Source of the DNA: Akebia trifoliata
Taxonomy: Eukaryota > Streptophyta > Magnoliopsida > Ranunculales > Lardizabalaceae
NCBI GenBank assembly: GCA_017979445.1
Contig: CM030708.1
Location: 29,607,613 to 29,671,612, forward strand
Length of the DNA: 64,000 nucleotides
Direction of reading: 5' to 3'
How positions within the stretch are numbered: the stretch's first letter is position 1; each line of letters starts with the position of its first letter. Under the pieces are notes generated by a model, which worked only from the letters and a program-made list of their open reading frames with translations, made no database searches and was not told the origin of the DNA. A program made the translations under genes and the position numbers. Of the stretch, positions 48,415 to 59,761 are shown piece by piece.

Positions 48415-51361
48415 TCAACCTAAACTGGCATCTCTTTCTTGGTTAGAGACCCTATATTTCGAACTCGACATTTCTTGATTTTCTCTAAGAATTTGCATTG
48501 AATCAGATACCTCAGCTTTATAAACATACAATCGGGACACGACTAAGAAGAAGACTAAATTCAAGACGTTGAGGATTGCAAAGAATGCGTAGTAGTAATC
48601 TATATGAGAAGCATTTAGATTATTTCGAATCCATCCTTCGTTATTATTACCCTTGGTTATATCATGCACCGTCGAAAGTAGAAAACTACTAATGAAGTTT
48701 CCGATCCCGAGACTAGTCATCGAATAAGAAGTCCCCAAACTCTTCATGCTTTCGGGCGCTTGGTCATAGAAGAATTCGATCTTCGCTACCTCTAAAAACG
48801 CATCAGCCATACCCATTAAAAGAAATTGAGGAAGTAAAATGAAGATAGTGAGAGGAACGCTCCCTCCACTTTCTACAAGACCATGATCTTTAGCCACACT
48901 TAGTCTCCTCATCTCAGTTAGAGATGCAGTTACCATGATTACAATGTGAAGAACGAGGCCAATTCCCATTCTTTGAAGAAGAGTGATACCTCTAGGGTTC
49001 TTGGTCCACCTTTTCATCATTGGCATGAAGAAACGATCGTATATTACAACAGAGACAAGCATCGATATAGTTACAAATGCTGCTAAGCTGGCTGGGGGGA
49101 TGTGAAAGCCCCCGATATGTCTGTCGAGAGTGGTACCTTGCTTGACAAAGAGGGTATTGACTTGAGCAACCATTGTACTTGGAAGAAATGTTGCGACCAA
49201 GATCGGGATCATACGTAGCATTTGTTTTGTTTCTTCAACTTGGGTCACCGAACATAACATCCATGGGTCGTCTGAACCGATTTTAACTGCAGCTTTGTTG
49301 AGGAACCTGCATTTATGGATGCATATATTTATGAGATTTTTAACACACCAATTAACGAGACTATATGCAACACACCAAATAAGTATGTAGGCATAAAATG
49401 GTTTTAAAACTCGTTTTGATGTCTCGTCTCGTCTCGTCCATGAATCAGACCATGTCATCTCGGACGAGTTTTCCGATACATTTGAGTCGTCTCATTCAAC
49501 AATGAGAAAAATGAACCATGGTTTTAAATCTCATCGTTTGACTTATCTATCCATCTTGTTGGTGGACGATACCAGGCGCATCAGACGAGATTTAAAATGA
49601 TGATACACACATGGTTTTAAAACTTGTTTTGACGTCTCGTCCATGGATGAGACATTCAATTTATTTGAGACGTCTTGGATGAGATTTGGAAAAATGCCTT
49701 ATATTTAGAATAAAATGTTGGTGTGGCAATATAAGAACCCTTTACAGCCCTATTTGGTTCATCTCTACTTTAAGTTCTTGTATTTGGAATCACTTCTCTT
49801 TGATTCGTTTCTATAAAAATTGTGATTTTGGTAACGTCATTGATCATTTGCTGACAATGTTCAGAGATGTGCTTTGGTGTGTCTAGAAACACTTCTAGAC
49901 GTTGTGGGACATTTTGAATGCCAAAATCACTTTTGTGGGGGGGCAAAAAGCTCTAAAATTTCCCCTCAAAGAATAAAAGTACTTCTATTAGCATACCAAC
50001 TTTTACTTATAACACACCAATCTATATGTAAAGAAGACAATTTTCTAAGGATTGGTGTGTTGTTAGTAAAAGTTAGTGTGGCAATAGAATCTCTCAAGAA
50101 TAATGTGCCAAATTCAATCAAATAATTATCCAAATTAACTTAAAGCAAAATTATAAAAAGTACTAACCTCAAGGAAGGTGTGGAGTCAATCCTAAACTTT
50201 CCTTTTTTGGTATATTCCTCCAAATTAAGCTCATAGAGCTGCTTAGGATCACTAGGAATGGGGACACTCCATTTCTTTACAGAAGCAACAAGGACCCTTG
50301 CCATCCTAGTGAAGGGACTCCCAGTAGGTACTCTGTGCCTATAGAATGGTGTGCCAGCTAAGAAAATCAAAATTGATATTGCAAGCCCAATCGTCGGAAG
50401 CCCATAGCCGAGGGTCCAACCCACATTGTCTTGTATGTAGACAAGAAACGTGTTTGCGAAAAGGGTACCGAAGAAAATACTAAACATCCACCAATTGAAG
50501 AAGGAAAGCTTGTGTTTCTTCTCCTTTGGATCGAAATCATCGAATTGATCGGCACCGATTGTCGAGATGTTTGGCTTTGTTCCACCAGTGCCTATAGCCA
50601 ATATATAGAGTGCAGCAAAGAATACACCCAATTGTAATGTAGATGCTTTCTTGCAGTCAGCTATGTTTGCTAGTTTACAAGGTGGTGGTTTAAGTGCATG
50701 GATTGATACTGCTAGTGTCAGTAGACACATTCCCTGTGATACCAAATCAAATGTAACAATCATGTTAGGGGAGATGTGGACAAATAAATAACTAACTTGA
50801 GCCAATCTATTGGCACACCAATCCTTTGATATCAAATGCCTACTTATAGTTTGATGTGTTATAAGTAAAAGTTGATGTGCTAATAGAAGTTTTCTACAGT
50901 TTGATAAAAAGTTGCTTCGATTCTAAGCATGGTCTTTAAATCTTGGACAAGACTGAGCCCACATGAATTAACTAAGGGCTTATATATAAATCTTTTTTTT
51001 ATTTTATTTTATAGGAATAATGATTTTCTGACTCTCCCCTCCGACACACATTTATCGGGATGTACAATTGTGTATCCCGAGAAAAAATCTATGGTTCTAA
51101 CCCATGCCACGTGAGGCGGAGTTAGAAAATTATGAATATTTTTTTTTAAATAACTCAAAATAATTTTCTAGGGTAACCGTCTTTCTTTTATATATTGTTT
51201 ACTCTATCAAATATTTAATGGTATTAGGTGTTTGTAGGTCGGTTCTAGTTCCAAGGGTTTCATTGGAATCAAAATCAAAATTGATAGGGTTGATATCACA
51301 ATCTGAGTTCAAAACCCACCTTCACCTATTAATTAACGACCACCAATCTCACTTGCCTACC

Positions 51362-51395
<34 letters not shown>

Positions 51396-53828
51396 TTTAA
51401 GTGTCCCAATAAGTTGCTAAAGTCAGCTGTTGAGCTGAGTCGACCAACATGAATGGTGAACAACGCTGCTATTAGACTGTTGTCTACTTGGTAATCTTTA
51501 AGGTCCATCAATAAGAGTCAACTCAGTGACTCGTAAGGGTTGAGATAATTCAAATAGATGTAGTATAAACATAACACAACTCGCCAAGTTTCTAGTCAAA
51601 CTCGGCTTATTCCGACTTGGCCTGGACTATTTCATTAGTAGACAAGTTAGTTCAAACGAGTTTGGATGCCGAGTAAACTCAAACTTCAAGTTTAGTAGAC
51701 TCGGTAACTGTTTTAAGTCAACTAGGCGACATGTAAAACAAGGACAAAGATTAATAAATGCCGATAAATTGGACTATAGTGTATGACGAGTTGACTCAGT
51801 CAAGAATCATTATAAGAGAGGACAATTATGTCATGAGTCCGAGTTCACTGAATGCTCAAAGACTTTCACATCCCAAATTGCCACGTGGAACATTATTCAA
51901 TAAATTAATCTTATAGTCACTGTGACAGCTCCTACGTGGACCAAAGCCCTAACATCTGGGTCAGTAAGCCCAAAAGTGTGTCACGTGGCACATGTTGGTG
52001 GGTGACCAATGAAGACTTTGAGCCTATCTACTTTGATATAATCGAAGATCTCTATTAGAAAAATATAATTTTAATATTTTATTAGATATTATTCAAGTAC
52101 TCTTTAATACACAATTACTTTATATTATATTATGTAATTTACATATTATATTTAACATGCAAACGTAAAGACAGCGTAATATCACCGTCTTCATGGAAAA
52201 GGACTCATATTTTGTCCATGAATTTATTAAAGAGTGGTGCAACACCAGGGCCCACCCCATTTGATGCATCGTAAATTCGATCCCACGAATAGGACCATCC
52301 GATGTATCAAATTCGATATTGATGTTCCAGGATAAGTTAGTGGGTGTTACCAAACAAAACCTATTTGTATATAAAATGAGAAAATACTAGACTTAGAGAA
52401 ATCAAATGTTCTGTTTAGATGAAAAAGTATTTCCAAACAATGTTTAAAATGTTATATCGATAGAATGTCAAAATAAAGAAATTCTTTATGAAATCCATAT
52501 TGATCCCTAGGAAGTCTAGATGTTGTTTGAGGGTATATAAAAGTTATAGAAAATATACCGACAAGTAGATGGCAGAAGCAATGACAAAGGTCCAATATCG
52601 GCCGAGATGTGCATCTGCTATGTATGCTCCCAAGATCGGTGTCATCCAGATCGTGCCGACCCAATTGGTCACATTATTTGCTGAGGTGACCGTGCCCTGA
52701 TGGAGCTTCTTTGTCAAATAGATGACCAAATTCGACGATATTCCATAGTAGGCCATACGCTCAAACACCTCATATACTACACAATTAAAAAGAACAAATA
52801 AATTCTCAAATTAATCATCATTTGATGAAACATGATATACTTGCCTAGGTGGAGATACCCATTTGTAATTTCTTTATAATATTTTTTTTCTTGAATAAAG
52901 GATATAGACGTCTCGATCGATTTTTTATATCCAAAAGAAAATAAAAAAAATGAAAAACAAAAACTTTTCCTATCTAGGAATATCCTTTCATCACAGTGGT
53001 TGGTTTGGAAATTAGGATTTTCTAAACATAACAAGGACCACGTGAAGTAGAAAACAATGACAATAACACTAATAAATGCAAGTTGGTGGGGATTGTATTT
53101 CTTGAGGGAGGGGAGATATTTTCTTTTGGAGATCTCATTTTAAACAATGGGCCCATGAAAGTTAAGCAAATTCATATATGTATATATATACACAAATGCC
53201 ATTAAATGACCACAAACATCCTCATTTCATGAGAACCTAAAAATCTGTGTGTGTGTGTGTGAGTGAGAGAGAGAGAGAGAGAGATCAAACAACCAAATAT
53301 TTTTATTTTCTTTTTAAAAATATATACAACATATCTAAAAAGACAATTATCAGATTTCATGTTTTCAAGAAGTCAATGAGAACCTAAAAAATTAATTTAG
53401 ACAGAGGGAGATTGGGTCAAACTTACTTTGACCAAACTATTTTCAATGGTGTGTGATTGCATCCTATATTGTCTTCTTTGAAAAGCTTTAGATGATCTTC
53501 CTATTAATAATAGTAAATAATAGAAAGTAGACGATCATCAATATATGACAACATGGGTCTAGCTAGACTTGGATACCCATAAACTGTTGAAGGTCCTTAT
53601 AATCAATTGTAACAGAAAACATTTTAGGGTACCTTTTAAGATTTAGGAGTGCTTCACATAGCCTTCAAAATTAGGGTTACCCCTTATAGTTAAAGTACTT
53701 CAAAGTAAAAGAAAACAAGTGCTTCACAAGGCATAAGGTGATGATGATCACATCCACAACCACAACCCACACACACACACACTGTTGGGCTGGAGGTTAT
53801 TCTAACTACACCCACAACACCCACACAC

Positions 53829-53872
<44 letters not shown>

Positions 53873-54006
53873 CCAACAACAAAAGAACAAGCAGTCCATC
53901 CACCTCTCTTGGATCTGAGGACTGGGTTTCCTTTGAGATCCACAGTCCCATCTTGTGTGAAATCACCACCCTCTCTTGCTTCTTCCATTCTACTCTCATT
54001 AGCCAT
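48415..54006 (-). CDS. NPF5.2-like: NRT1/PTR-family proton-coupled transporter, NPF5.2/PTR3-like
   Basis: Exons 53874-54006, 52559-52776, 50168-50733 and 48415-49306 join in phase to 602 codons, the family's usual length and four-exon pattern. The proton-coupling ExxER motif is EVFER (47-51). The signature IGTGGTKPNISTIGADQF spans about 164-181, and the second signature reads FFYDQAPESMKS in the last exon. About 12 membrane spans with a central loop (RMARVLVASVKKW) fit a plasma-membrane or tonoplast importer of nitrate, peptides or other small solutes. The N-terminus (GDFTQDGTVDLKGNPVLRSK) and IYLTKKLHQGTVTSANNV favour subfamily 5 near PTR3 (NPF5.2), from memory; the substrate is not shown. 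The exon 1/2 junction encodes Val45 where relatives usually have Gly. Intron 1 begins with a CT microsatellite. Confidence 0.92.
49397..49660. mobile_element. CATGGTTTTAAAAC-family copies in NPF-gene intron 3
   Basis: ATGGTTTTAAAACTCGTTTT near 49398, CCATGGTTTTAAATCTC near 49517 and CATGGTTTTAAAACTTG near 49611 mark one or more nested or partial copies. GTCTCGTCTCGTC and GAGACGTC motifs lie between them. Boundaries are approximate. Confidence 0.45.
51014..51141. mobile_element. Hairpin MITE, family A, in NPF-gene intron 2
   Basis: ATGATTTTCTGACTCTCCCC on the left, ACAATTGTGTATCCCGAG in the centre, and CCATGCCACGTGAGGCGGAG with AGAAAATTATGAAT on the right match the family's arms and core. Confidence 0.6.
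51290..51392 (+). repeat. SINE-like 3' fragment with TA microsatellite
   Basis: GAGTTCAAAACCCACCTTCA, AACGACCACCAATC and CTTGCCTACC follow the same order as the copy at 2588-2690. A (TA)n run of about 13 units takes the place of an A tail. Confidence 0.4.
53246..53284. repeat. (GT)n(GA)n microsatellite
   Basis: Compound dinucleotide repeat in intron 1 of the NPF gene. Confidence 0.85.
53771..53871. repeat. CA/GA microsatellites next to NPF exon 1
   Basis: CA-rich runs at about 53767-53780 and 53815-53841 and a pure GA run of about 15 units (53841-53870) lie directly inside intron 1. On the coding strand the donor reads G|GTATCTCTCT, so the CT run begins within the donor site. Confidence 0.9.
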
Positions 54007-54050
54007 GGATTCTTATCCCTCTCCTAAAATTAAGTGTGCTACCACTAATG

Positions 54051-54058
54051 TATTTATA
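54051..54058 (-). promoter_or_regulatory. TATA box of NPF gene
   Basis: The minus strand reads CTATAAATA, with TATAAATA at 54051-54058, about 45 bases upstream of the start codon. This would put the transcription start near 54025 and give a very short leader of about 20 bases. A longer leader from an upstream start cannot be excluded. Confidence 0.5.
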
Positions 54059-54640
54059 GACTTTTCTTCTGAAACTCTGACCCAAAGATAATTACCAATA
54101 TACCACCCATAACTATTTACCCCTAACTTTAGCATCAAATTACAAGTAATGGCATTTGACCAATTTGGCCACATTTTTAACTACTTTTATATAAATAGAT
54201 TCTTCATTTGCCGACAGTGACTAGTCACTCTCTACTCTAGGCATCTAATTCCCTTACAACACCCGTGCTTTAAAATTATGACACTCCTACAGTCAACTCG
54301 AAACTCGGACGAGTTGGATTTTGAGTTGACTTGATATTTAAACTTAATCGATTTAACTCACTTATTTGACTCAGCTCATATTCAACTTGTAAATAAGTAA
54401 ATTCACAAGGGTAAGTTATATTTTGGAGGGCAAGATAAAAACAAACAGCAGGGCCCAAGTTAGTTACTTAAACCGTTAAAGAAAGGGTTACAATTAAATA
54501 TCCATTTTCCCACTATTGTAAAAATGTACACGGCCCTACAAGATATTTTAGTGTAAAAGCATATTATTTAATAAATCCTATATATATATATATATGATAA
54601 CGTTTTTTTTCACAAAATCCTATACAACATTTTAGATAAA

Positions 54641-54936
54641 GTTTTGTCTTATATAACTAAAAAATTTCAGAATTGACTGATTTTTTATAAGGATGATCTC
54701 TATAATGAATAGATCATTCTCACAAAAAATCAGTCAATTCTGAAACTTCTAATCTCATAAAAAATAGCTACAAACTAACGATAAAAATTGATGATTCACG
54801 ATTTTTCATCTTATAAATTAGGGTTAGAAATTTCAGAATTAGCTAATTTTTTGTGAGGATGATTTTCGCACCATAGAAATTATTCTCACAAAAAAATCAG
54901 CTTATTTTGAAAATTTTAACCCATATAAGACAAAAC
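54641..54936. mobile_element. Double-hairpin MITE-like element
   Basis: A perfect 14-bp terminal inverted repeat GTTTTGTCTTATAT / ATATAAGACAAAAC bounds 296 bp. Inside are two further inverted pairs built on AATTTCAGAATT..CTGATTTTTT and its reverse complement, at about 54660-54760 and 54830-54910. The whole could fold as a stem with two side hairpins. Non-coding. Confidence 0.65.
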
Positions 54937-55357
54937 ACTTTGTTTATATATATATAAGGGAATGCTAACATCTAAAACCTCATGGAGATGTTTAGCATTT
55001 TTTAATATTTTTTTTCAATAATACCTTTATTCATTTTGTTTTTTAGTAAAAAAAAATAAAGATATATTGATCTTTTACATAATAAATGATTATTTGTATT
55101 TTTAATTTTAAAAATTAAATGTCCTTAACATTTATTATGTGAGAGACAAATATTTATTATGTACATAAGTACTTATTATATAAAAAATAAATATACCATT
55201 CTTTTTCATTAAAAGACAAAATAAATAAGGATATTATAAAATAAAAAAAATCTTGGAAAATACTTATAATGTCCCCTTGAGATCCCGAACATCATCATTC
55301 CTTATAAATATATAGAAATTTATCACAATAATAAATAATAATTAAAAGAGTTGTAAT

Positions 55358-55766
55358 AATATGACGCCCCCCTCTGACACAAGCTACCATCATAGAACTG
55401 TAGATCAGTTGCCTCAAGATACATAAGAAAAATATTTATGATTATACGTATCTTGTGGCAAATGATAATATGACGCCCCCCTTTGACACAAGCTCCCATC
55501 ATAGAACTGTAGATCAGTTACCTCAAGATACATAAGAAAAATAATTATGATTATACGTATCTTGTGGCAAATGATAATATGACACCCCCCCCCCCCCCTC
55601 TCTCTCTTTGACACACACCCCCATCACAAAATTGTAGATCAATTGCCCCAAGACACACAAGAAAAAGATTTATGATTATGCGTATCCCATGACAAATGAT
55701 CTAAGGCTCTACGATGGGAGTGTAGGGGGCATGTGTCAGAGGAGAGCATCAAAAAATCATTACACC
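55358..55766. mobile_element. Family A MITE with one arm repeated about three times
   Basis: A 109-bp unit starting ATGACGCCCCCC and containing GTAGATCAGTTGCCTCAAGA and TACGTATCTTGTGGCAAATG begins at 55361, 55470 and 55579. The third unit is more diverged. It is followed by AGGGGGCATGTGTCAGAGG and AAAAAATCATTA, the usual right arm. The single-copy relative at 60586-60741 has one left arm only, so the repeats here are secondary. A 14-C run (55585-55598) lies at the start of the third unit. Confidence 0.7.
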
Positions 55767-55778
55767 AAAAAAAAAAGA

Positions 55779-55981
55779 ATAATGATAAACCGACTCCCTT
55801 TCTACCTTCCTGACATGGTATGTACATAAAATAATATGATTCCTCGGGATACACAATTGCACATCTCCATAATTATGTATCCCAATGAAAAGTTTATGAT
55901 TTTACGCACATGCCACATTAGGAGAGAAGAAATGGAGTATATCAAGGGGGGGGGGGGGGTTGGTTTCAGAAAATCATTACT
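55779..55981. mobile_element. Hairpin MITE, family A
   Basis: CTTCCTGACATGGTATGTAC at the left and GCACATGCCACATTAGGAG at the right are inverted. The centre has two opposed copies of GGGATACACAATTGCACAT-type sequence, and the right end is TTTCAGAAAATCATTACT after a 14-G run (55946-55959). Confidence 0.6.
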
Positions 55982-56927
55982 CATAAAAATAAAAATAAAA
56001 ATAAAATTGATAAATATTTTGGAATATGTATAGAAAATTTCTCTAAATTAAATTCTAAGTTGCCGCCACTTAAGCTATTTCTTAATGATGAATTTTTACA
56101 AAAAAAGATAAATCACAAAAGAATAATAAACCTAAAAAGAATATTTGACGTTATCCTCGCACAATTGATCCTACGTATGTGTACCTCGTACACGAACCTG
56201 TTATAAAAAAAATTTGAGTTAATTTCTGTTTTTCTTTTTTTTTCTTTCTCTTGTCATGTTGGAGTCACTTTTTGCCGAGTTCTTTCGCTTTTTATTTGTT
56301 GGTCCCCCTACTTGAATGTGAACAAATGAGTTTCACGTTTTTTTTTAGGTCGGTTCTTATAATGTTTTGATGAGTGTGAAACTCTTTCGCTAAGATACCT
56401 ACAGTAAATGACACACTTTCAGAAAGACAAAAGAAACTAAAAATGGAATCGAATTATCGGAAATTCTGGTACCAAAAGAAAGAAAAAAAAAAAGAAAAAA
56501 AGTCTAAAATGAACGAAAGAGAATATAATAAGAATCGAGCATTTCCTAGTAGTATTCTTTTTGAGTTTGCAATAAACATACCTGATTTATATGTATTAGT
56601 CCGTGGCATGTACTTTTGCACATAATTTACAAAAATTAATATTTATCTAAGTTAGAATTATCTTCAAAATTGATTTAAGATTTAAGAGGTGATTTAGAAG
56701 TTTCAAATAGATTGTCTAATTTTTTTTAAAGGTGTAGTTTAATGTTACGAAAAGGATTTTTTGTTCTAAAAATATTAACTAATATGAATTTATGTCATTA
56801 ATTCTACCCACTTTTCATTATATTAATAATTATTGAAATGCAACGGTGCATTTGTGATTAAAAATATATTAACTAATGTGGATTTTGTCAATAGTACTAA
56901 TGCTTCTCCAAACCGAGGAGGGGGTGG

Positions 56928-57170
56928 CTCGATAACAATTTTGAATCCAATAAGTGGTGAGAGTCTGTAGGTTATATGTTCGATGCTTAGTATGAGCTAT
57001 CTTTCCTTGAGGCCACCCACGAGGGTGTTCCCTCACTTACCTGGTGCGTGTGATGCGCAGGCGTTGCTATTGCTTGGGGAACAGTCCCATATTCCTTGGT
57101 TCCAACCCTGGCTCATCCGGTCCCCCTGGTCGGACATAAGTTCGGACACCCCTGTTATCAAAAAATAAAA
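56928..57170 (+). mobile_element. SINE-like copy
   Basis: GTGGCTCGATAACA resembles an A box and GGTTATATGTTCGATGC a B box. The 240-bp segment ends in a short A-rich tail after CCCTGTTATC. No second copy of the body is present in the window, so the call rests on the Pol III-like boxes alone. Confidence 0.4.
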
Positions 57171-58418
57171 GAAACAATATTGTTAATGGATCGATCTAAA
57201 TCTAATCAGGCTAAATATGGGATCAGTTCAACAAGGATCGGATCCCGAATTGATCCAATGAGAATTGGATTGGACCATCTCAGATTGATTATTTATCATA
57301 TCTCAATTTTAGCATCCAAAACCAATCGTGCGACTGGATTGGGTATTAGATCATATCAAATCCAATTCATTATATAAAAAATATAAATATTTTTTTTAAA
57401 TATTCCTAACCATAGTTGTGGGTTTCAAAATATTAATGCGACTTTTTAGTTTAAATAGGCAACCTAATTACTCATTAGTGATTAGTAGTTGAAGTTGGAC
57501 TTGGAACCCATATCGTGAAATCAACACTCATGAAATAATTTAACCAATTTTTTTCTCGTATCATGACAAATTAATGTCCTTAATAATAAGTTTTTAGAAA
57601 AAAAAAAAAAAAAAAACAAACAAGCTGAATCAAAACTCATGATTACTCGAGATAATTTTTTACCCGACAGAGCCTATCAGTTATGAGCCAGGTTCCCATC
57701 CTAAGTAATATTTCTAAGCCCGATACGTTGGGTGGGGTGGGGTTTGTTATAGCCAATTATCGGTTATCTGGTACATGGGGGTCTCTTCCCACATGGCCAC
57801 ATGGTGCACCCAAAAGTGTTAGTCAGGTGGGAACATGACTGCATAATTGGCTCAGAGTTTTTAATTATGTACCTATCAATCCCTTTGTGGATTTATTATT
57901 TTTAGTTGGGCATATAATTCCACGACCTAAACTTCTATGTCATTTTCAGGGTTTAAATAAGAATAAATATCCATGCATTGAAGAAATGATTGAATAAGTT
58001 AAACTAATTCATCTTAGAGGTTGAAGGGGAGTCTTTATGAGTAGATCGAGATCGAGATGAAAGTAGTATTTGTTGTTGTTTTGAAAATATAAGGGGTATC
58101 TTAAAATTTATCAAAACTATGAGGGTTATGTCAAAATCTCTATACATTTAGTACAATTTTGATGCTGAATATGATGATCTTCATTTGAATTTTAGAGTTC
58201 AGATTAGCAATTAAAAACTGAAAGCAGTAAAGCTCTATGACTTATAAAAGTCCTAGATTTGATTGTAACCAACCCTTTATGATTTTAAAAACTATTCTAT
58301 ATTCCCAAAAATTTGGTCCATCGATCAGATAGAATTATATAATACGATGTAACCTACCTCTTGATATATCTACACAATTTATAAAAAAAATACACACACA
58401 CACACACACACGTATAAC

Positions 58419-58556
58419 CTAAGATCTTGACTATGTAAACACAAAATCCAATGGTTGAAATTTATTGTTGGGATACATATCATCGAGATATGTATTGTTG
58501 AGATATGCATAAAATCTTAATTATTGGATTTTGTGTTTACACAATCAAGATCTTAT
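58419..58556. mobile_element. Hairpin MITE, family D
   Basis: AAGATCTTGACTATGTAAAC and ACAAAATCCAATGG on the left are inverted as ATTGGATTTTGTGTTTACAC and AATCAAGATCTTA on the right, separated by a loop of about 65 bases with GAGATATG repeats. A half copy (TTTGTTTACACAATCAAGAT) lies at 39966. Confidence 0.65.
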
Positions 58557-58832
58557 GTCATAACTTGTGTCATATTTCTTAAGTCAACGGAACCACACCC
58601 CATATTTATATTTGAGTACTTTAAATATGCAAATCTAATGGTTAGAAATGACATAAAAATGTTTGGATCCAATGATTATAAATTTACAATAGACTAATTT
58701 TATAAAGAATGATGATTTTCTGACGCTCCCTCGAACATACGTCCATATACACCCCTTGACGTGGCATGTGCTAGAACCGTAGATTTTTTTTTCTTGGGAT
58801 ACAAAACTGCACATATTTATAGGGATGTATAG

Positions 58833-59761
58833 TGTTGGAAAAATGTATTGATGCAACTAACAAGACAGAAAATCAATTGCAAGAAGAACAATTGAAACGT
58901 GATAAATCATTGCCCTTAAGAATATAGCATATCCCACGAAGATTACATCTCAGTGCAATTGGTATAGTGGAATACCCTTCAGGGTACAACAATCAAAATC
59001 CCAAAGTAAGCATGCACCCACAATGGCTGAGAAAGTCGAATAACTCAAATTGTTCTTATTTAAGAAGATGAAGAAAACATATTTTTAGGGCAACTCAATA
59101 ATAGAAGAAGAGAAAACATAAAGTTTATGTGTACATTGTGTGTTAAGTCGAATTGAAAACAGATTTAGTCAATTAAAGTTCAAAATAATTCTTTGATTAG
59201 CAAAAATGAATCAACCCTGCGCACACATACGAGGCTAGAAAGTGAGGATCTGCATCCCCCTGCGTACGTGCGTGTACACCCATTAAGATTTTTGGATCAA
59301 TAGATCCAAATTCCAATTGAAACCTTGGATTTCCTTTTGGACCTCCGTGTGCACATACATACGAGACTAGAAAGTGAGGATCACATATTAAAATTTTTCG
59401 AATCAATGAATTCAAATTCCAATTGAAACCTTGAGTTTTTCTTTTGAGCCCTTGTACGCGCATGAGTCTCCTATCCTTTCCAAACTTACCACACAAGTAA
59501 AGTAAGATAATTTATAAAGACATAACTAGTCTTTCTCATAGTCGTTGTGAGACTAAATATTTTAGAGAACAAATTAAACACTTAGCACTTGTGTGTTAGA
59601 TATACCCAATATAGTTAAACAAGTGAAAAAGTTACTTTTATGTTTGATAACACCAAAATAGACAAAAGTTAAGAGTACACCACTTTATATTTAATTTTAA
59701 CCAAATTATCTAAGACCACTTTGTATTTGAAAATGCTTAAAATAATTTAAAAAATACAACA
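58833..59761. mobile_element. Solo LTR of an LTR retrotransposon
   Basis: The 929-bp segment starts TGTTGG and ends ACAACA, a TG...CA border with a TGTTG/CAACA inverted repeat. It is flanked by TATAG (58828-58832) and TACAG (59762-59766), a 5-bp duplication with one difference. It lies inside a MITE whose two halves resume on either side. No second LTR or coding interior is present, so it is a solo LTR left by recombination. It contains a tandem duplication at 59221-59465. Confidence 0.75.
59221..59465. repeat. Tandem direct repeat within the solo LTR
   Basis: CACACATACGAGGCTAGAAA, GTGAGGATC, AAATTCCAATTGAAACCTTG and TTCCTTTTGGACC occur at about 59221 and again from about 59351 (ACATACGAGACTAGAAAGTG and so on). 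The unit is about 115-130 bp with roughly 85 percent match. Confidence 0.65.

Noticed and set aside
53690..54091. Plus- and minus-strand frames across the CA/GA repeats
   Set aside because: Low-complexity repeat translation; the real coding part is only exon 1 of the NPF gene, 53874-54006.
55358..55687. CRISPR-like regular repeats (109-bp period)
   Set aside because: Units are head-to-tail with no spacers, in plant DNA, and are a duplicated MITE arm.
59197..59496. 99-codon minus-strand frame with internal repeats
   Set aside because: The repeats in the frame are the tandem duplication in the solo LTR; no gene signals.
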